Assembly: GCA_037043015.1 (NCBI GenBank)
Contig: CM073323.1
Location: 26,750,758 to 26,814,757 of the forward strand
Source of the DNA: Bryum argenteum
Lineage: Eukaryota > Streptophyta > Bryopsida > Bryales > Bryaceae
Direction of reading: 5' to 3'
DNA: 64,000 nt
Shown here: piece after piece, positions 50,429 through 62,536 of the stretch
Position numbering within the stretch: position 1 is the stretch's first letter
How the letters are laid out: each line of letters starts with the position of its first letter
Position numbers and translations under genes: made by a program
The notes under the pieces: model-generated
Database searches by the model: none
Told to the model about the DNA's origin: nothing
What the model saw: the letters and a program-made list of their open reading frames with translations, nothing else

Positions 50429-51840
50429 CACATTTTATCGTTTACCTGAATTAGCTACTTGTCCAATACTAGCTTGTCTTCTGTCACCTGACATTATGTG
50501 CAGTCTTTGAGGTTTTTATTTGACAAGTGACATGGTACGGATGGAGCGCAAGCAGTAGAGCCAAAAATACTAAAAGAGGAAATATGGAGTTACATCTTGA
50601 TTCAAAACCGGATTTAGTTAAAATTTGATACATGATTTCTCCTCAACGGCAATGCCACAGAGAATGGACGTCGTATCGGAGGAGTGACTGATCTATCAAA
50701 AAGTTTGACTTTGACGAGATGCTCAATATTTGACGAGATGAAAGGAAGATAATGAGAGACTGAATAGATGTCTACAGTGTCCATCGAAGACAAAGCCTCC
50801 GGATTTGGTCAATTTCAATATCATGGCATTTGCCACAATTGCAACATCACCACACTCACCAGAAGCTCGTCGCGGACCAGTGTCGTGATGATATGAGATA
50901 CATGTTGTAAAAACCAAATATAAGTTGATAACTTTATGGTTTCCACGTACTTATTACACAATAAATATATAAGTGTATTATTAGATCTAAAATGTGTTTT
51001 GTGGCGAAAATCACAGTATAGGCTTGAGGGATTGGATAACAAATTTTTCGTACAAGCCTATATCTTGTGACTATTAGTTTTTGTCACAATCAGAAGATAG
51101 GGGCGGTAGTTGGTGGCGTTTTTTCCTGTCGTTTAGTCTCGCCAACAGAGCCAAGTTACAAGCTGGTGAAATCACTCAACGAATCCAGCGGAATTCGAGC
51201 CCCGACCGACAGTATGCAACATCTACTTTCAAGCCAACCAACCAAGTTTGCGACTTGGCGACTATATTTCGAGCAACGACGGATTTATTCAACCATCGGG
51301 AGAAGTACGAGCCTAAGGACGTAGCGGGGTGAGATTGTCTTAGTAGGAACTTATAGAATTGAGTTAAAATTGGAGTTGGAGATGAGTTTCTTATATAATG
51401 TTAGTAGTTAGAATATTTTCCTAGAAATCCACCTATTCGGTTGGTAGTCTGGTAGGTAGAATGCAATTATATATATTTCATTAGTTTAAGGAGATAATTA
51501 GTGATAAAGGGTAGTCTGGGATGACCATCAATGCCCTATGGCATGGGATATGCCACATGAACATGGTATGGGCCTTGGAGGCCCTCTTTCGTTCTATCTC
51601 CTTCCCCCTTGAGAGCTGATGGCTTTCGGGGTGTATAAAGTTTTCAGTTTTGTGAGAGAGTTGCTAAGTTTTGAATATGGTCTAGAACGTTAAGTAAGCT
51701 TTCTAAAATGGTATCAAGTGCGTTTATACGTTTTGTGAGGAAGGAGCAACGCTCTTTTAGTGCCTAGAGGTCTGATGCCTTAAGTTTTTGTTAACCGTGA
51801 CTTTGAGAAGTCACTATGCTTGTCACATCCCTTTCCAAAG
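50429..51840. other. Intergenic, no gene recognised
   Basis: Two overlapping 83-85-codon frames at 51067-51332 have no recognisable domain. A sequence TGGTATCAAGTG at 51709-51720 partly resembles the initiator-tRNA primer site of copia elements, but no paired long terminal repeat is visible. Confidence 0.35.
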
Positions 51841-51849
51841 TATGCCCTA

Positions 51850-53275
51850 ACACTGTGATGAGCCAAGAGGACCCCGGGAGTCACGCCCCGAGCTTGGCAA
51901 GAGACAAGGTGAGGTGACCAAGGGGAGTCCCGAGCAAACAGCACGCAATAGCGTCGTGCTCAGGACAAACTTGGTAGTGTGCCTTACATGGTTGGAAACC
52001 TTGTTCAAGCACGCACCCATGGGTCCAAAGAACGCGCGATTTGGAGTTGTGAGTCATGAGATATGGCTCTCCAAAGTTTGAGCGCGTTTCGGGACACTCC
52101 GGGACTCGGGAGTGTTGCCTTTTGGGACTCAATGTGTCGACTTTCTTGGAGGGCGGCATGTTGCATATTGTTGGAAAGCTAATGACAAGGGTTCTCTAGA
52201 ATGCTAAGGCGATGATGAGCAAAGCAATGGTCTTGGAGATATGGCTCCTCAAAGTGGTCGGGACTTTGTGACTCGGGAATGTTGCCTCCCGGGACACCGA
52301 ATGTTCAAAGGAGCATATCTCCCTCGGGACAAATCCGATTAAGGCAAGTAGGTAGTCTATCAATATCTACTCAAAGAGTAAATGTCAAAAATAGGCTTGC
52401 ACGTCCCATTTGGATACTTGAGCTAGGAGCTAGCCCGAGGAGAATATACGGCCCGTTTTTGAGGCTAAGGCAAAAACGGGTGGTCTTCCAAAAAGAAAGT
52501 TTGTCACGGAAGGCCCCTCAATACAAGAGGGGGGGGCCCACCGAACACTTCAGAGAGTACTCTGAGAAGGGGTGGTCTCCCTCCTCACTTGCACATGGTG
52601 CCATGAGGAGCCGGGGTGGCTCCTAGGGGTGAGGCTTGGGATGGGGCCTCACTCCCGCACCTTATGGAAAGTGGAGAGTGCTTTGGAGCATCTCTAAACA
52701 TGGGGTTGGGAAGTGTCCCTCTCCAAGTTAGTCCCCGTGATAAGTAGTGCCGGTTCTCGGAAGTAACCGGGAATGGCTCTAAAGGGTGAGGCATGGAAAT
52801 GAAGTCTCACTCCCACACCTTGGACATTGTGGGATGTTCTTGAGCATCCTGCAACATTGGGTTGGAAAGAGTCCCGCTCCAAATTAGTCCATGGGGAAAC
52901 TAGTGCCGGATTCCGGGAGGGTTTCCGGCAATGTCCCGAATGGAGTGAAAGACAAGAGTGGAAGGGAGACTAGTGGGAAGTTGGACAATGGATAAGGGCA
53001 GTTAGCTCCGGGGGTGATTAGTGTCACCCTTGGGAGCTTGGACATTTGTGGAAGGCCGCCCCGTGCCACCAAGTGGCATGTCCATGTGTTGATGGGAGTT
53101 CCAGGTAATGAGTATCCGGTAATGAGATATGGAGTCAAGGTTGGTTGGACACCTTGACTTAGAATGGTGTTAACATTGTGTGTGTGGGCCTATGCAAGTG
53201 TTAGCAAAGTCGTGGGCGGTTGCTACTAAGTAAGTGAGCCGGGATTCCGCTACCAAGTAAGGCCCACTAAGAAAA
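51850..53275. repeat. GC-rich repetitive block, probably a non-autonomous element
   Basis: GC content rises sharply against both flanks. GACTCGGGA(A/G)TGTTGCC occurs twice (about 52103 and 52270). A ~157-bp imperfect tandem duplication starts near GGCTCCTAGGGGTGAGGC (52618) and GGCTCTAAAGGGTGAGGC (52775). No domain of a retrotransposon or transposase is seen in any frame. I infer a decayed or non-coding mobile element; its boundaries are approximate. Confidence 0.5.
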
Positions 53276-53760
53276 AAATGAGTTGGAGTAATTAGGGTCG
53301 CGGCAATGTTTTGTAAAAAACGTTTATAAGTATGAAAATTTGAGAGGTTGTGTATTTTGACTTCAATTTTGTGAAAAACTATTGGTGTTTATTTGATGAA
53401 GAGAGGATATTTTACTCTCTCAACATAGAAGCAATGCTAACAAGCGTGTTTCAAACTGACTCTATAGTTTTTGTGTATATCTTTTGATGTTGAGGTTTTT
53501 GAGAGTCTATAACATATCAAGTTAGCTTTCTATAGAGCTATTACTTATGAAATTTGAAGCTCTCGAAAGTTGTTCACACTCTTGTTAGTGAAGGGAGGTT
53601 TACTGCCTTCAAGTTTTGAAGATCTAATTTCAACTGACAACAGCATTTTGTTTATTACTCCTTAATTTCTCTATTTTAACATGATTATATATTATTGTAT
53701 TAACTTTCCAAGGACATGTAATTCTTATGATTCTAATACCATATAAACCGTGGTGTTTGA
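53276..53760. other. AT-rich intergenic
   Basis: No open frame of note and no repeat recognised. Confidence 0.5.
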
Positions 53761-54695
53761 TTAACCCCTAAAAATCCAGGAAAACCGATTCGGTTTTCTG
53801 AGATTTCGGGCAGCTCATTTTAAGCATTTAAATTGATATTTTTGCCTAAGATTTTCATTGGGTGCTCCCCATACAGTAATGTGTATGTGGAAAAATTTTC
53901 AAAGTCAAATTTTAATTTTATAACCTTCACCTAGAAATTTTAGGTTTCAAGTCCTAAACGGGCAGTTTAAAATAATTTTAATTTTTTTTTTTTTTTTTAG
54001 AAATATGTTCATTACCAAATTACTATTCAAATTCCAAAGTATCCGAAGTCAAAAAGTTTACCAATTTTACAAGGGCAGCCTCCAAAACTTTCAAAAACAA
54101 TCTTCACAATTTCTAGTAATTTTACAATTTTTTCTTTCGAAAATTGCCAAAATTCGAGATTTTGGATTTTTTCCAAGATTTGTTTTTTCAAAATTCACAT
54201 TATCATAAATGCACCTTCTCACCGTCGAGATTTTTCTCAAACTAAATATATCATACGTGGTGCTTGTTTTACTATATGGTTGTTTTTAGACCTTCTTTCA
54301 TAAAATATTTTATGTTAAGGTCAAAAAGTGGAATTGGTCTCTAAAATTTTGCATGAGCATACCCAACTTGATTACCTACATGAAAAAAAATGAGGGAAAA
54401 ATATTTGGAATAACAATCATCAAGTTGCCCTTGGCACCATTTAGACAATGCCTCTCACGCAGCGGCAAAAAAAAGTGTTGGTCAAACTTTGATTGTTATG
54501 ATCTCACAAATGACAAACATCCAACGGTTGAAATTTTGACCAGTCCTTTGTATACAAGTTAGGTACAAGATCTTACGGTTCAAAGTCTAAAACCAGAAAA
54601 AAAAGTTTCTCCATTTCCCCATTTCCCAACGAAGGTGAAAAATGGCAGTTTTTGGTTCTGGAGGTCGAGGAAACCCCTGGATTTTTAGGGGTTAA
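53761..54695. mobile_element. Non-autonomous DNA element, 20-bp perfect TIRs (copy 1)
   Basis: 935 bp. TTAACCCCTAAAAATCCAGG (53761-53780) is exactly reverse-complemented at 54676-54695. TA dinucleotides just inside both ends would fit a TA target site with termini starting ACCCCTAAA, but this is not proven. The interior is AT-rich and non-coding. Large parts align with 58590-59586, which supports a dispersed family. Confidence 0.82.
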
Positions 54696-55139
54696 AGTAG
54701 GAAGTTTATAACTATTAACTTTTTTTAAAATTAACAATAGATCTACTAAGTGTATTTTTAATAGAGGGGTATCTAGAGAGAGGGTATCATAGAGGTCAAG
54801 ATATTGAAGGGTTACAGGTAATTAAAATGAATTACTTCAATCATGTTTGTTAACACTAATGATAATTAATTAGCGTTAACTCTGTTTTATTACTCTAAAC
54901 ACGGCTAGAGACTAATCAAGCTTAGAATTTTCAATTAATTCAATTTAGTCAACTAATATTTTGTTTAATCACTTATGATTAATTCAGCTAACCTAATCTC
55001 AATTAAAGTTTACTTAGCACATTAATACTAATCTTCTAACTTATCTTCAATAGTGTTTTGTATTATTTATAATGACTTTTCTTACATAGTTTGATTACTT
55101 CTTCTATTTATCTTTTGACTTAGGTGTAACTAGAAACAC
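54696..55139. other. AT-rich intergenic
   Basis: Rich in TTAAT/AATTA words; no gene seen. Confidence 0.5.
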
Positions 55140-55980
55140 AAGGTTTTCTTAAGGCTAATTTTCTCTACCCAACACCGGAAGGCGAAATTGATCAAACTGA
55201 GGGAGTTCTGCAGAGCGTGGGGTTTCTGTAACTGTCGGATGACTGCAGCAACAAATTTGCATCAACGTGACTTATTTTCTCGTGCGTGCTCGTGGCTTGC
55301 ATGTGTGCCCGACGGTTGAGTGTGTATCATCGCATGATGAACCTCCGCGAGGTGCTCGTCTGTGCAACGATTGTGGAGGCCGATGGATAGTTGTCCCGCT
55401 ATGAAACCAAAGACCTTGCTTTGGCACAGACCATCGTGAAGGAATGACGGTATGAGACGGATGCGGTCATGATTCTGGAAGAATTACAACTCTACACAAA
55501 CGAGAGGGAGGTGGGTGCGGAGACACAATCCTTCGTCTGGGTGCGGGAACTGCAGCAATCACCAGTTACCACATTCATGGAAATCACGACGCAAAATATC
55601 ACAACTTGGGTCCGGCAATGTCCGGTCGCAGGCTTACAGCTTTGCAGTTGAGAGTTGTCTTTTGAGGAGCGTTCCTCCGCGCGCAAGTCTGGGAAGCAGT
55701 GGGGAAGTTGACCAAATATTGGAATGAGAACTACTACTGTGGAATAACACAGGCGATGATTGTGGGGAGCACTGCGTTAGCGGAATTGCAAATGTTCAAA
55801 GCCGAGCTCGTCCGCATGGAGGAAGAACGAGCAGTTGATTTCAACTTCAGCGACAAGTACGGGACAGACAACGAATTTGGATTTCTCACCATTATACCAT
55901 TTCCTCGCTACAATGCAATTGTTGGTCGCAGAACTCATCCTGAAGACTCAGCGCCTACAGTGAAGCTTGGTTAGTTGTAG
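55140..55980 (+). other. Coding-like fragments of unknown identity
   Basis: GC-richer island in AT-rich surroundings. Plus-strand frames at 55469-55651 and 55699-55974 overlap a third at 55515-55727 and are separated by stops. Local composition looks like former coding sequence. The DAVMILEELQLY stretch and the acidic ALAELQMFKAELVRMEEE stretch do not let me name a family; a hAT-type transposase remnant crossed my mind but is not supported. Treated as a degenerate gene or transposon remnant. Confidence 0.3.
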
Positions 55981-57830
55981 TATATAAGGCCTTGGATATA
56001 AACTTAGGTGCAATATTAAGCTTTAAAATTTTATTGTATTGGAAGGACTAGTGGACAAAAAAACCACCTAGTGGATCCAATGAGTAATGTGGAGAAGGAT
56101 TAGTGGAGGAAAAATTCCCCTTAATTGATCCAAATTGTAGGGTAGAATTAGATGTTTTACTAATGATCTTGTACTACAATAATTTATATCCATTCAGTGT
56201 TTAAAATTTGGTTGTTGTGAAACTGATTCATCTATGCAGTAACATGTGCAAACAACATCCATTGATGAAGTCGTTGATGTCGAAGCTTCAAGGACAGAGC
56301 GCGCCGAGTGGCGACCATTCATTCATGGAGGCCTTAGTTAGGGTTTGGGTGAGTTGCCACTTTGACAACTTCCATTTTGTACTTAATAGCTTTTTTCCAA
56401 GCTATCTTGATCGATTCATCAATTTAGTTAGATTAAGAGAAGGGCGACCATGTGCTTTCTTTTCTTCCATCTTGTCTTTCTTTGTTCACCTTAATGTTCG
56501 TTGTTAAGACTCTATTTTGCGATTGGAGAAGGAAGGCTATGGACCTCCTACTCAATTATTCTATCTTTCCTTTATCATCTTGATATTCCTTATTGAGTTT
56601 CATTGCTACAAATTGTCTTGTTCTTGCTCCATGAAAAAGAAGCCAATCTAGTTTCTTCATAACTCACTGAATTCTCCTCCAACTCCTCTGAAATTTCTAA
56701 GGTAGACAGAACTCCAGTAGAGATTTCCAATGTAATATCGCATGCTCAAATCAAATATGTGTAGGAAGCGAGAAATGACCTCTTAAAATTAAGAAGGTTG
56801 ATGGGATTTCCACCGCTAGTAGTAGAAAAATTAACCATAGTCAAATGACAATCAATCTTTACTCACAAATTGTAAGCTTTTGAGATTTTTGAACTTATAT
56901 GGTTACTTATATGGTCGTTTTTTGACTCACAGATAGTGTTCACTACTCTCTTTGTTCAGCATAATCAAAAACTTACACAACATTGATCTAAACTCTTGAA
57001 GAGGAACCTTCACAATTATAATAGAAGTATCTAATCCATAGAAATTTCTCCAAGCATCAAATCAATTTCTCGCCTATGTATCTGATCTATTGCTTCAATT
57101 TTCTGTATAACTTAACATTTTCTTTACTTTTTGTGGATCACAATTAAAAAATCCATTGCCGGACCTTTGGTCGCTACTACTGACTCTTGTATCAAGATCT
57201 ACGAAAAAATTGTCTGAATTGGAATCGGTATTTGACAGCTCCCTATTCGACACTTCAAGAGTAGGAGGAATTGAAAAATCCACCCTTATTCCAAAGATAT
57301 TAACCCTTAAACGTCAAGCCCCTGTGAAAATACACTGGAAACCAAGCCCGAGGGGCATGCTCTAACGATTAAGGGTTAAAGCCTTCTAGTGTTTCTTTAT
57401 CAAACACCAGAAGAGTTTCTACGCTAACAAGACTATAGTTACTATACTCTTCATTATTAGATCATCTCGTACTGAAAGAGGAAAAGGGCGCAAGTTACAA
57501 GTTGGAGCTATTGCCTATATGTAGGAATTTGGTGCAGCGGTACTACCACTCTCACAACCACGACCGCGACCATGCATAGGACGATCACCAATCGACATAA
57601 TCCGCTTGTATGAAGGAACCCTCTTGCGCTTTGGACCATCCATCGGAGACATGAAGCACGCACCTCGAGAGCAAAAAAAACGACATCAAACTTATAACAA
57701 TGGCGGCGTAGTTATTTAACAGGCGGATGAACAAACGGATGTGCTCGGGAAATTAATTTTCATTCAAAGATTCCTACTAGATGTTTAGATGAAATTTGTC
57801 TACATCCATCCTCGGACTTCACTTATCTCC
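55981..57830. other. Intergenic, no gene recognised
   Basis: Short frames only (99 codons at 56208-56507 with no domain). AT-rich. Confidence 0.45.
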
Positions 57831-57959
57831 GGTAATGGTCAATATCTTGTGGTTATGAGAAATAACCAATAGGGTAGTACCTACCTTGCCACTCCCGCGG
57901 CTTGATAGGTACCCCCGCATTGGTTATTTCTCATGACCACATGGTGCTCGACAATTACC
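57831..57959. repeat. Long fold-back with ~52-bp arms
   Basis: The arms 57831-57882 and 57907-57959 pair with about a dozen or more mismatches. The central 20 bp (57851-57870) differs from the reverse complement of the other arm at one base only. The loop is about 24 nt and GC-rich. It could be a MITE or an imperfect RNA hairpin precursor. No target duplication is evident. Confidence 0.75.
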
Positions 57960-58589
57960 TAGTCCGTAACTACCACGATTTATACAACTTCCCTAGTATG
58001 TATACATTTTTTTACCAACCAATTTGGTTTTAGAGTTTTAAGAGACTTCTTTATAATTTTGTGTGAATTTTTAGAGTGTGTCTTGTGTATTTGTTCATTA
58101 GACTTATTGATGCTTAAATTATTCAAGATATCTCAGGCATGTAAGTGAGATCTTCAGTTTTTGGAGATATCTGGATGAAATGTAGCCATTTTGAGGCGCA
58201 TTCTTGAAAATAAGGTATGCATCGCATTTGTTTTCTCAAGCTACAAGTATATTTTATGTAAATTGCTTGAAGGTATATAAAAAATAAACAAAATAATGGC
58301 ATGTAATTGACATTCTGTTAGATATTCAGGTTTTGGAAATTATTTGGATAAAATGTAGTCATTTCAGGGGCATCTTGGAAACAAGGGATACATTCTACAT
58401 GTATATTGACATAATTTTACCACTGTTGGGTAAAATGTGTTTATATTCAAGTTGATTTTTGAAAATTAATAAGTGTATCTCACACGTTTTATTGATATAA
58501 TTTCATTAGCACAACTTCACTACTATTTTTTATCATTATTATTTTTTGTTTTTTTAAGCATATATAAATATGCCTTTATATTTCATGTA
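57960..58589. other. AT-rich intergenic
   Basis: No gene seen. Two ~70-bp stretches share GGATAAAATGTAG / GGATGAAATGTAG and TTTTGGA(G/A)AT words (about 58155-58200 and 58330-58380) as a weak direct repeat. Confidence 0.45.
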
Positions 58590-59586
58590 TGACCTAACTA
58601 CCAAAGCTTCGGGAAATCCGAAATGGGTCTTTGCATTTTCTTGCAGCCTAGATGAAGAGGTTAAAAGTAATAGATTTGCCTAAGATTTTTACAAAGTGCT
58701 CATTATATTGCAAAGTTTGTGTGGTAAAATTTGCAAAGCCAAAATTTCAATTTTAGAACCTTCGTCTAGAAATTTAGGTTTCAAGTCCAAAAAGGGTAGT
58801 TTAAACTATATATATATATATAATTTTTATTTTTATTTTATTTATTTTTATTTTTTAAAACGTCTTTGAAATCTTTTTATAACCAAATCATTATTCAAGT
58901 TCCAAAGTGACCTACGTCAAAAAATTGTCAATTTTACAAGGTAGCCACCAAAAACAATACTCACAATTTCTAGTGATTTACGAGTTATTTTTTTTACATA
59001 ATTACTCAAAATTCAAGATTTTTAATTTTTTTCAAAATAATTTTTCTTGAAATTCACAAACTCATAAAGGCGCCTACTCGCTATCCATTTTCATCTTGGA
59101 CCAAATATATGTGTAATGTAATGCATGTTTTACTATATCCTTGTTTTTAGACCTTCCTCTAAAAAATAATTTGCATGAAGGTCAAATAAGAAAAATGGAT
59201 TATATAAGCACCATGGAGTATAAAAAGCACAATGAGTCTCTAAATTTTGCATGACCGTACCCAACGTAATTACATACATAAAAAAAAAGAGAAAGAAAAG
59301 AAAAAAGAGCAAAACGTTTGGAGTAACAATCATCAAATCTCTCTTGGCACCATCTAGACTATGTCTTCCAGACAAAACCCAAAAAATCTTTCCAATCAAC
59401 TCTGAACATTACGATCTTCCAATTGTCAAAAATACAACCGTTAAAAACTTACTTGGTACTAGTGCACGTAGTAAAATTCAAGATACAAAAAAAGAAAATT
59501 AAATTACATCATACCTCAACTTGTACAAGATGGTTAAAAATTGCAGTTTTTGAAGGCCCAAAAAACACTTGAACCTTTAGGTGTTA
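58590..59586. mobile_element. Diverged second copy of the 53761-54695 element family
   Basis: Colinear similarity to copy 1 across nearly its whole length, for example TTTGCCTAAGATTTT, TTTAGGTTTCAAGTCC, TTTTTAGACCTTC, TTTTGCATGA.C.TACCCAAC and AACAATCATCAA. The right end (CCTTTAGGTGTTAC) is a worn version of copy 1's terminus; the left terminus is not clear. Older than copy 1. Confidence 0.75.
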
Positions 59587-60204
59587 CATGAATATTACAT
59601 TTACATCCACCTCTAAAAAAGGCTTGGAGTTCTTCTTCTTATCTTCTTCTCAAGGACAAAAATCATTACACACACGCCTTCAACAACAAACACATCAAGT
59701 GTGAGAAGAACCGTAACGCCATTGTTCTTTCAGGATCAGAACAAAGGTTGAGGTTAGGGATAAGCCAAAATCTTAAACAGGTGAGGGGAAGCCCTAATAA
59801 AAACTGTACAAAGTGGGGCTGAATTGCATAGAGTCCTTTTATGGCAAAATTTATCAAACCAGGGAAAGGTGGCATGAAATCATGAGAATGAGGCTACTGT
59901 CAACCCCCTAAATTGTCACCGTCAGATAGCTCCAAGTACCCTAAAACCTGCCCCTACAAACCCATCACGTGGGGCAACTGTTTTTCAAAAATATGAAAAG
60001 TTGCACCAAGTCCGAGATTAACCTTTCTCATGTTGCCTGGAAAGGACGCTATAGGATCACTCACGGCCGGCAAACCCCCACCCCAAAAAAACCCAGGTGA
60101 CCGGCTAGGGTCTCATCACATTCACGTAGAAATAAAGTGATTGTTTGGGAGGGTAAACTATTTTTCTGGAAAATTTTGATTTCAGATTCGACTCCAAATC
60201 ACTA
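59587..60204. other. Intergenic between element copy 2 and the Stowaway-like MITE
   Basis: No gene recognised. The 69-codon minus frame at 59666-59875 has no domain I know. Confidence 0.4.
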
Positions 60205-60304
60205 CTCCCTCTATCCCATCACAACTCCAGTAAGTTCTCTCAACTCTATCTCTCGAGGTAGATTTGAGGGAACCTACTCGACAATTATAATGGGACAGAG
60301 GGAG
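60205..60304. mobile_element. Stowaway-like MITE, 100 bp, TA target duplication
   Basis: Begins CTCCCTCTATCCCAT and ends with the reverse complement of CTCCCTCTGTCCCAT, bounded by TA at 60203-60204 and 60305-60306. Inward, the two halves keep pairing (GTAAGTTCTCTCAA with GTAGGTTCCCTCAA), so nearly the whole element is a hairpin. Termini and TA target match the Stowaway family of Tc1/mariner-related MITEs. It lies about 450 bp upstream of the transporter start codon. Confidence 0.88.
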
Positions 60305-60683
60305 TATGGAGGTGGAAACTAAACCCCATTTACCTGGATGCAATGGTGACCGGGGGACTGGTGAATGCCGGTGGCGGCCCGACCACTTGTCGTCGTGTTT
60401 TCCGAAGTCACCGGGGTAACCCGTGTCACTCTCGTGCTCCCTTTTAGCCCCCCTCTCCCCTGGCTGGCTGGCCATTGCCCAGAAGGCTGAAAGCTCCTCG
60501 TCTCGCAGCTTTGATCTAGTGCGGACCCTCGCACGGATCGGCATCAAAACTTTGTTTTGTGGTTAGCAAAAGCAGCAAATGGGCGCCTGGTCCTGTTGCT
60601 TTTTACTCTGTGTGAGGACAGTAGCTCTCTTTTAGCTTCGTTCTCCTCGTGGTCGATGGCAGCTTCGGAGCTTCGGAGCTTCC

Positions 60684-60696
60684 AATAAATATAAAA
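60684..60696 (+). promoter_or_regulatory. Candidate TATA box of the transporter gene
   Basis: AATAAATATAAAA lies 56-68 bp upstream of the ATG, a position that would give a short 5' leader. No other TATA-like word is closer. Inferred from sequence only. Confidence 0.45.
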
Positions 60697-60751
60697 CCGC
60701 CGCAGAGTTGAAACCCACGACAACAATCGAGGACGCTTTCAGCTTGCAGCT

Positions 60752-62371
60752 ATGGCGTCCGTTTTTCGACTGACGCACACTTATGGCGCTTCGTTCGTGG
60801 CCTTGATGGGACTGTGTTTCTTCACACAAGCAATGAGATGCTTCCCCTGGATGGCCATGACGTATTACTTCAAGGATAATTTGAAGGTGAGAATGCGAAA
60901 TCTTTCTCGAACCTCCGCAAAGAATCATACATTCGATTTGAAGCTAATCGTTGGCTTTTCCAGGTTGATCCAGGTACAATGCAATTTCTGCTGTCGACAG
61001 CGGCGCTTCCCATGGTCGCCAAGCCGATTTACGGCATCATCTCCGACTCAGTGTACATCAAAGGCGCACATCGAGTCCCCTACTTAATCGTCGCAGGTGA
61101 GTGTGATATTTCGCTATCTCTATTTTTGTTTCAATTTCGACGAGGTCGATCACTGACTGGGAGTGATTGTGATGTGCTACCAGGGGCGCTTCAATTGATA
61201 GCGTGGACTTCAATCGCGTTAGTGACGTCCGTGTCATCGACAGCGACAATCTTGACAACATTCTTGACCATAACCAATTTCGGGGGCGCCATATCCGAAG
61301 TGGTACAGGATGCGATGCTTGCCGAAGCTGGAAAGAACAAAGTAGGCGCCCAGCAAGGTAATACTCTTCATTCCTCTTCTCCCTTTAATTTCCATCGATT
61401 CGTTTCTTGCTCTGAGCTTGTTTTTCGTGGTTTTTTCAGGTGAATTGCAGTCATTTGCGTGGCTATGCATGGCGGTGGGCGGAGTGGTGGGCAACTTGTC
61501 GGCCGGTTACGCGATGAAGATACTTTCTCCAAAGACAATGGTACAAATGTTCACAGCTTTGTTATCACTCCAGGTTCTCCTCTCATTCGCAGTGAACGAG
61601 AAAGCGATGGGGTTAGGACCTCCAAAGAAAGACACAGACGACAACGCGGAGTTGAAAGAAGGACCCAAGGGATTAGCAGCCGCAATCAGCGAGCAAGTCA
61701 AAACACTTCGATATTCGTTGCAGAAACCTGAGCTTTACAAGCCAATGTTGTGGTTCCTGTCTTCATACGCAGTCATTCCCGGCATCGGAGGCGCCATCTT
61801 CTTCTTCCAGACCGAGCACTTAGGGTTGGAAGCCTCCTCACTCGGAATAGCCAGACTAGTCGGCCAATGCGGCCTCCTCTTCGGCAGCATGCTCTACAAC
61901 AAAGCTCTCAAAGGAGTACCGCTACGATCGATTCTCGCTGCAGTGCAAATCTTACTCTCCCTCTGCATGCTCACCGACATTATCATCGTCAAGCGGATCA
62001 ATCTGGAGTACGGGATTCCCGACAAGTGGTTCGTGCTCGGTGCTTCGGCGTTTGTGGAAGCCATTGGACAGTTCAAATTCTTGCCGTTCACTGTCATGTT
62101 GGCTCAGTTGTGTCCTCCGGGATGCGAAGGCTCCGTGTTCGCGTTCTTCGCATCGGCACAGACGATTGCTGGGCTTACGAATGGGTACCTGGGCGTTGCG
62201 CTTGCGAATCACCTCAAGATTTCGGCGAAAGATTTCTCCGGGTTGCCGCTGGGCATTCTCATTCAAGCTGGTTGTGCCATGCTTCCTGTGCTCTGGATCG
62301 GCTTGATTCCTGGTGATCCGCAAAAAACCACCAAGGAAGTGCAAATGGAGGAGACGAAGAAGGAGCTTTAG
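60752..62371 (+). CDS. Folate-biopterin transporter family protein (BT1/FBT, MFS)
   Basis: Four exons, GT-AG, phases consistent: 60752-60886, 60964-61096, 61184-61357, 61440-62371, giving 457 aa and a TAG stop. Multi-pass membrane carrier of the plant FBT family, whose founding members move folates or pterins; many members have no proven substrate. Visible family marks: FFTQAMRCFPWMAM near the start, LPMVAKPIYGIISDSVYI and GAHRVPYL in exon 2, ISEVVQDAMLAE in exon 3, GELQSFAWLCMAVGGVVGN at the exon 3/4 join, a charged loop around residues 200-235, then KPMLWF-type, FFFQTE and CPPGCEGSVFAFFAS blocks. It looks closest to the FBT2-like (At1g64890) branch as I recall it, being short and without an obvious chloroplast leader. 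The ATG at 60752 sits just after a TATA-like box. The conserved termini argue that the gene is intact. Confidence 0.9.
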
Positions 62372-62536
62372 ATTATTTTAGCGGTAGTATACATTCATTA
62401 AAACCCTCTCCAAAAACAAACAAGGTAGGATTCATTCATATATTCCATGCTTTTGCACTGCTAATGTTGGTATCATCTGCAATGCTGATGTTGTATCATT
62501 TCTACCCTTCCTCAGTTGATTTTTTTTGCAGTTACT

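Noticed and set aside
51709..51720. Copia-type primer binding site TGGTATCAAGTG
   Set aside because: Only the first eight bases match the usual TGGTATCAGAGC. No long terminal repeat pair or gag/pol frame was found.
55469..55974. hAT-type transposase
   Set aside because: I could not find the dimerisation-domain signature or a continuous frame; kept only as unidentified coding-like fragments.
61750..62316. 188-codon plus-strand frame in another phase
   Set aside because: Shadow of FBT exon 4; the family motifs are in the frame used for the gene.
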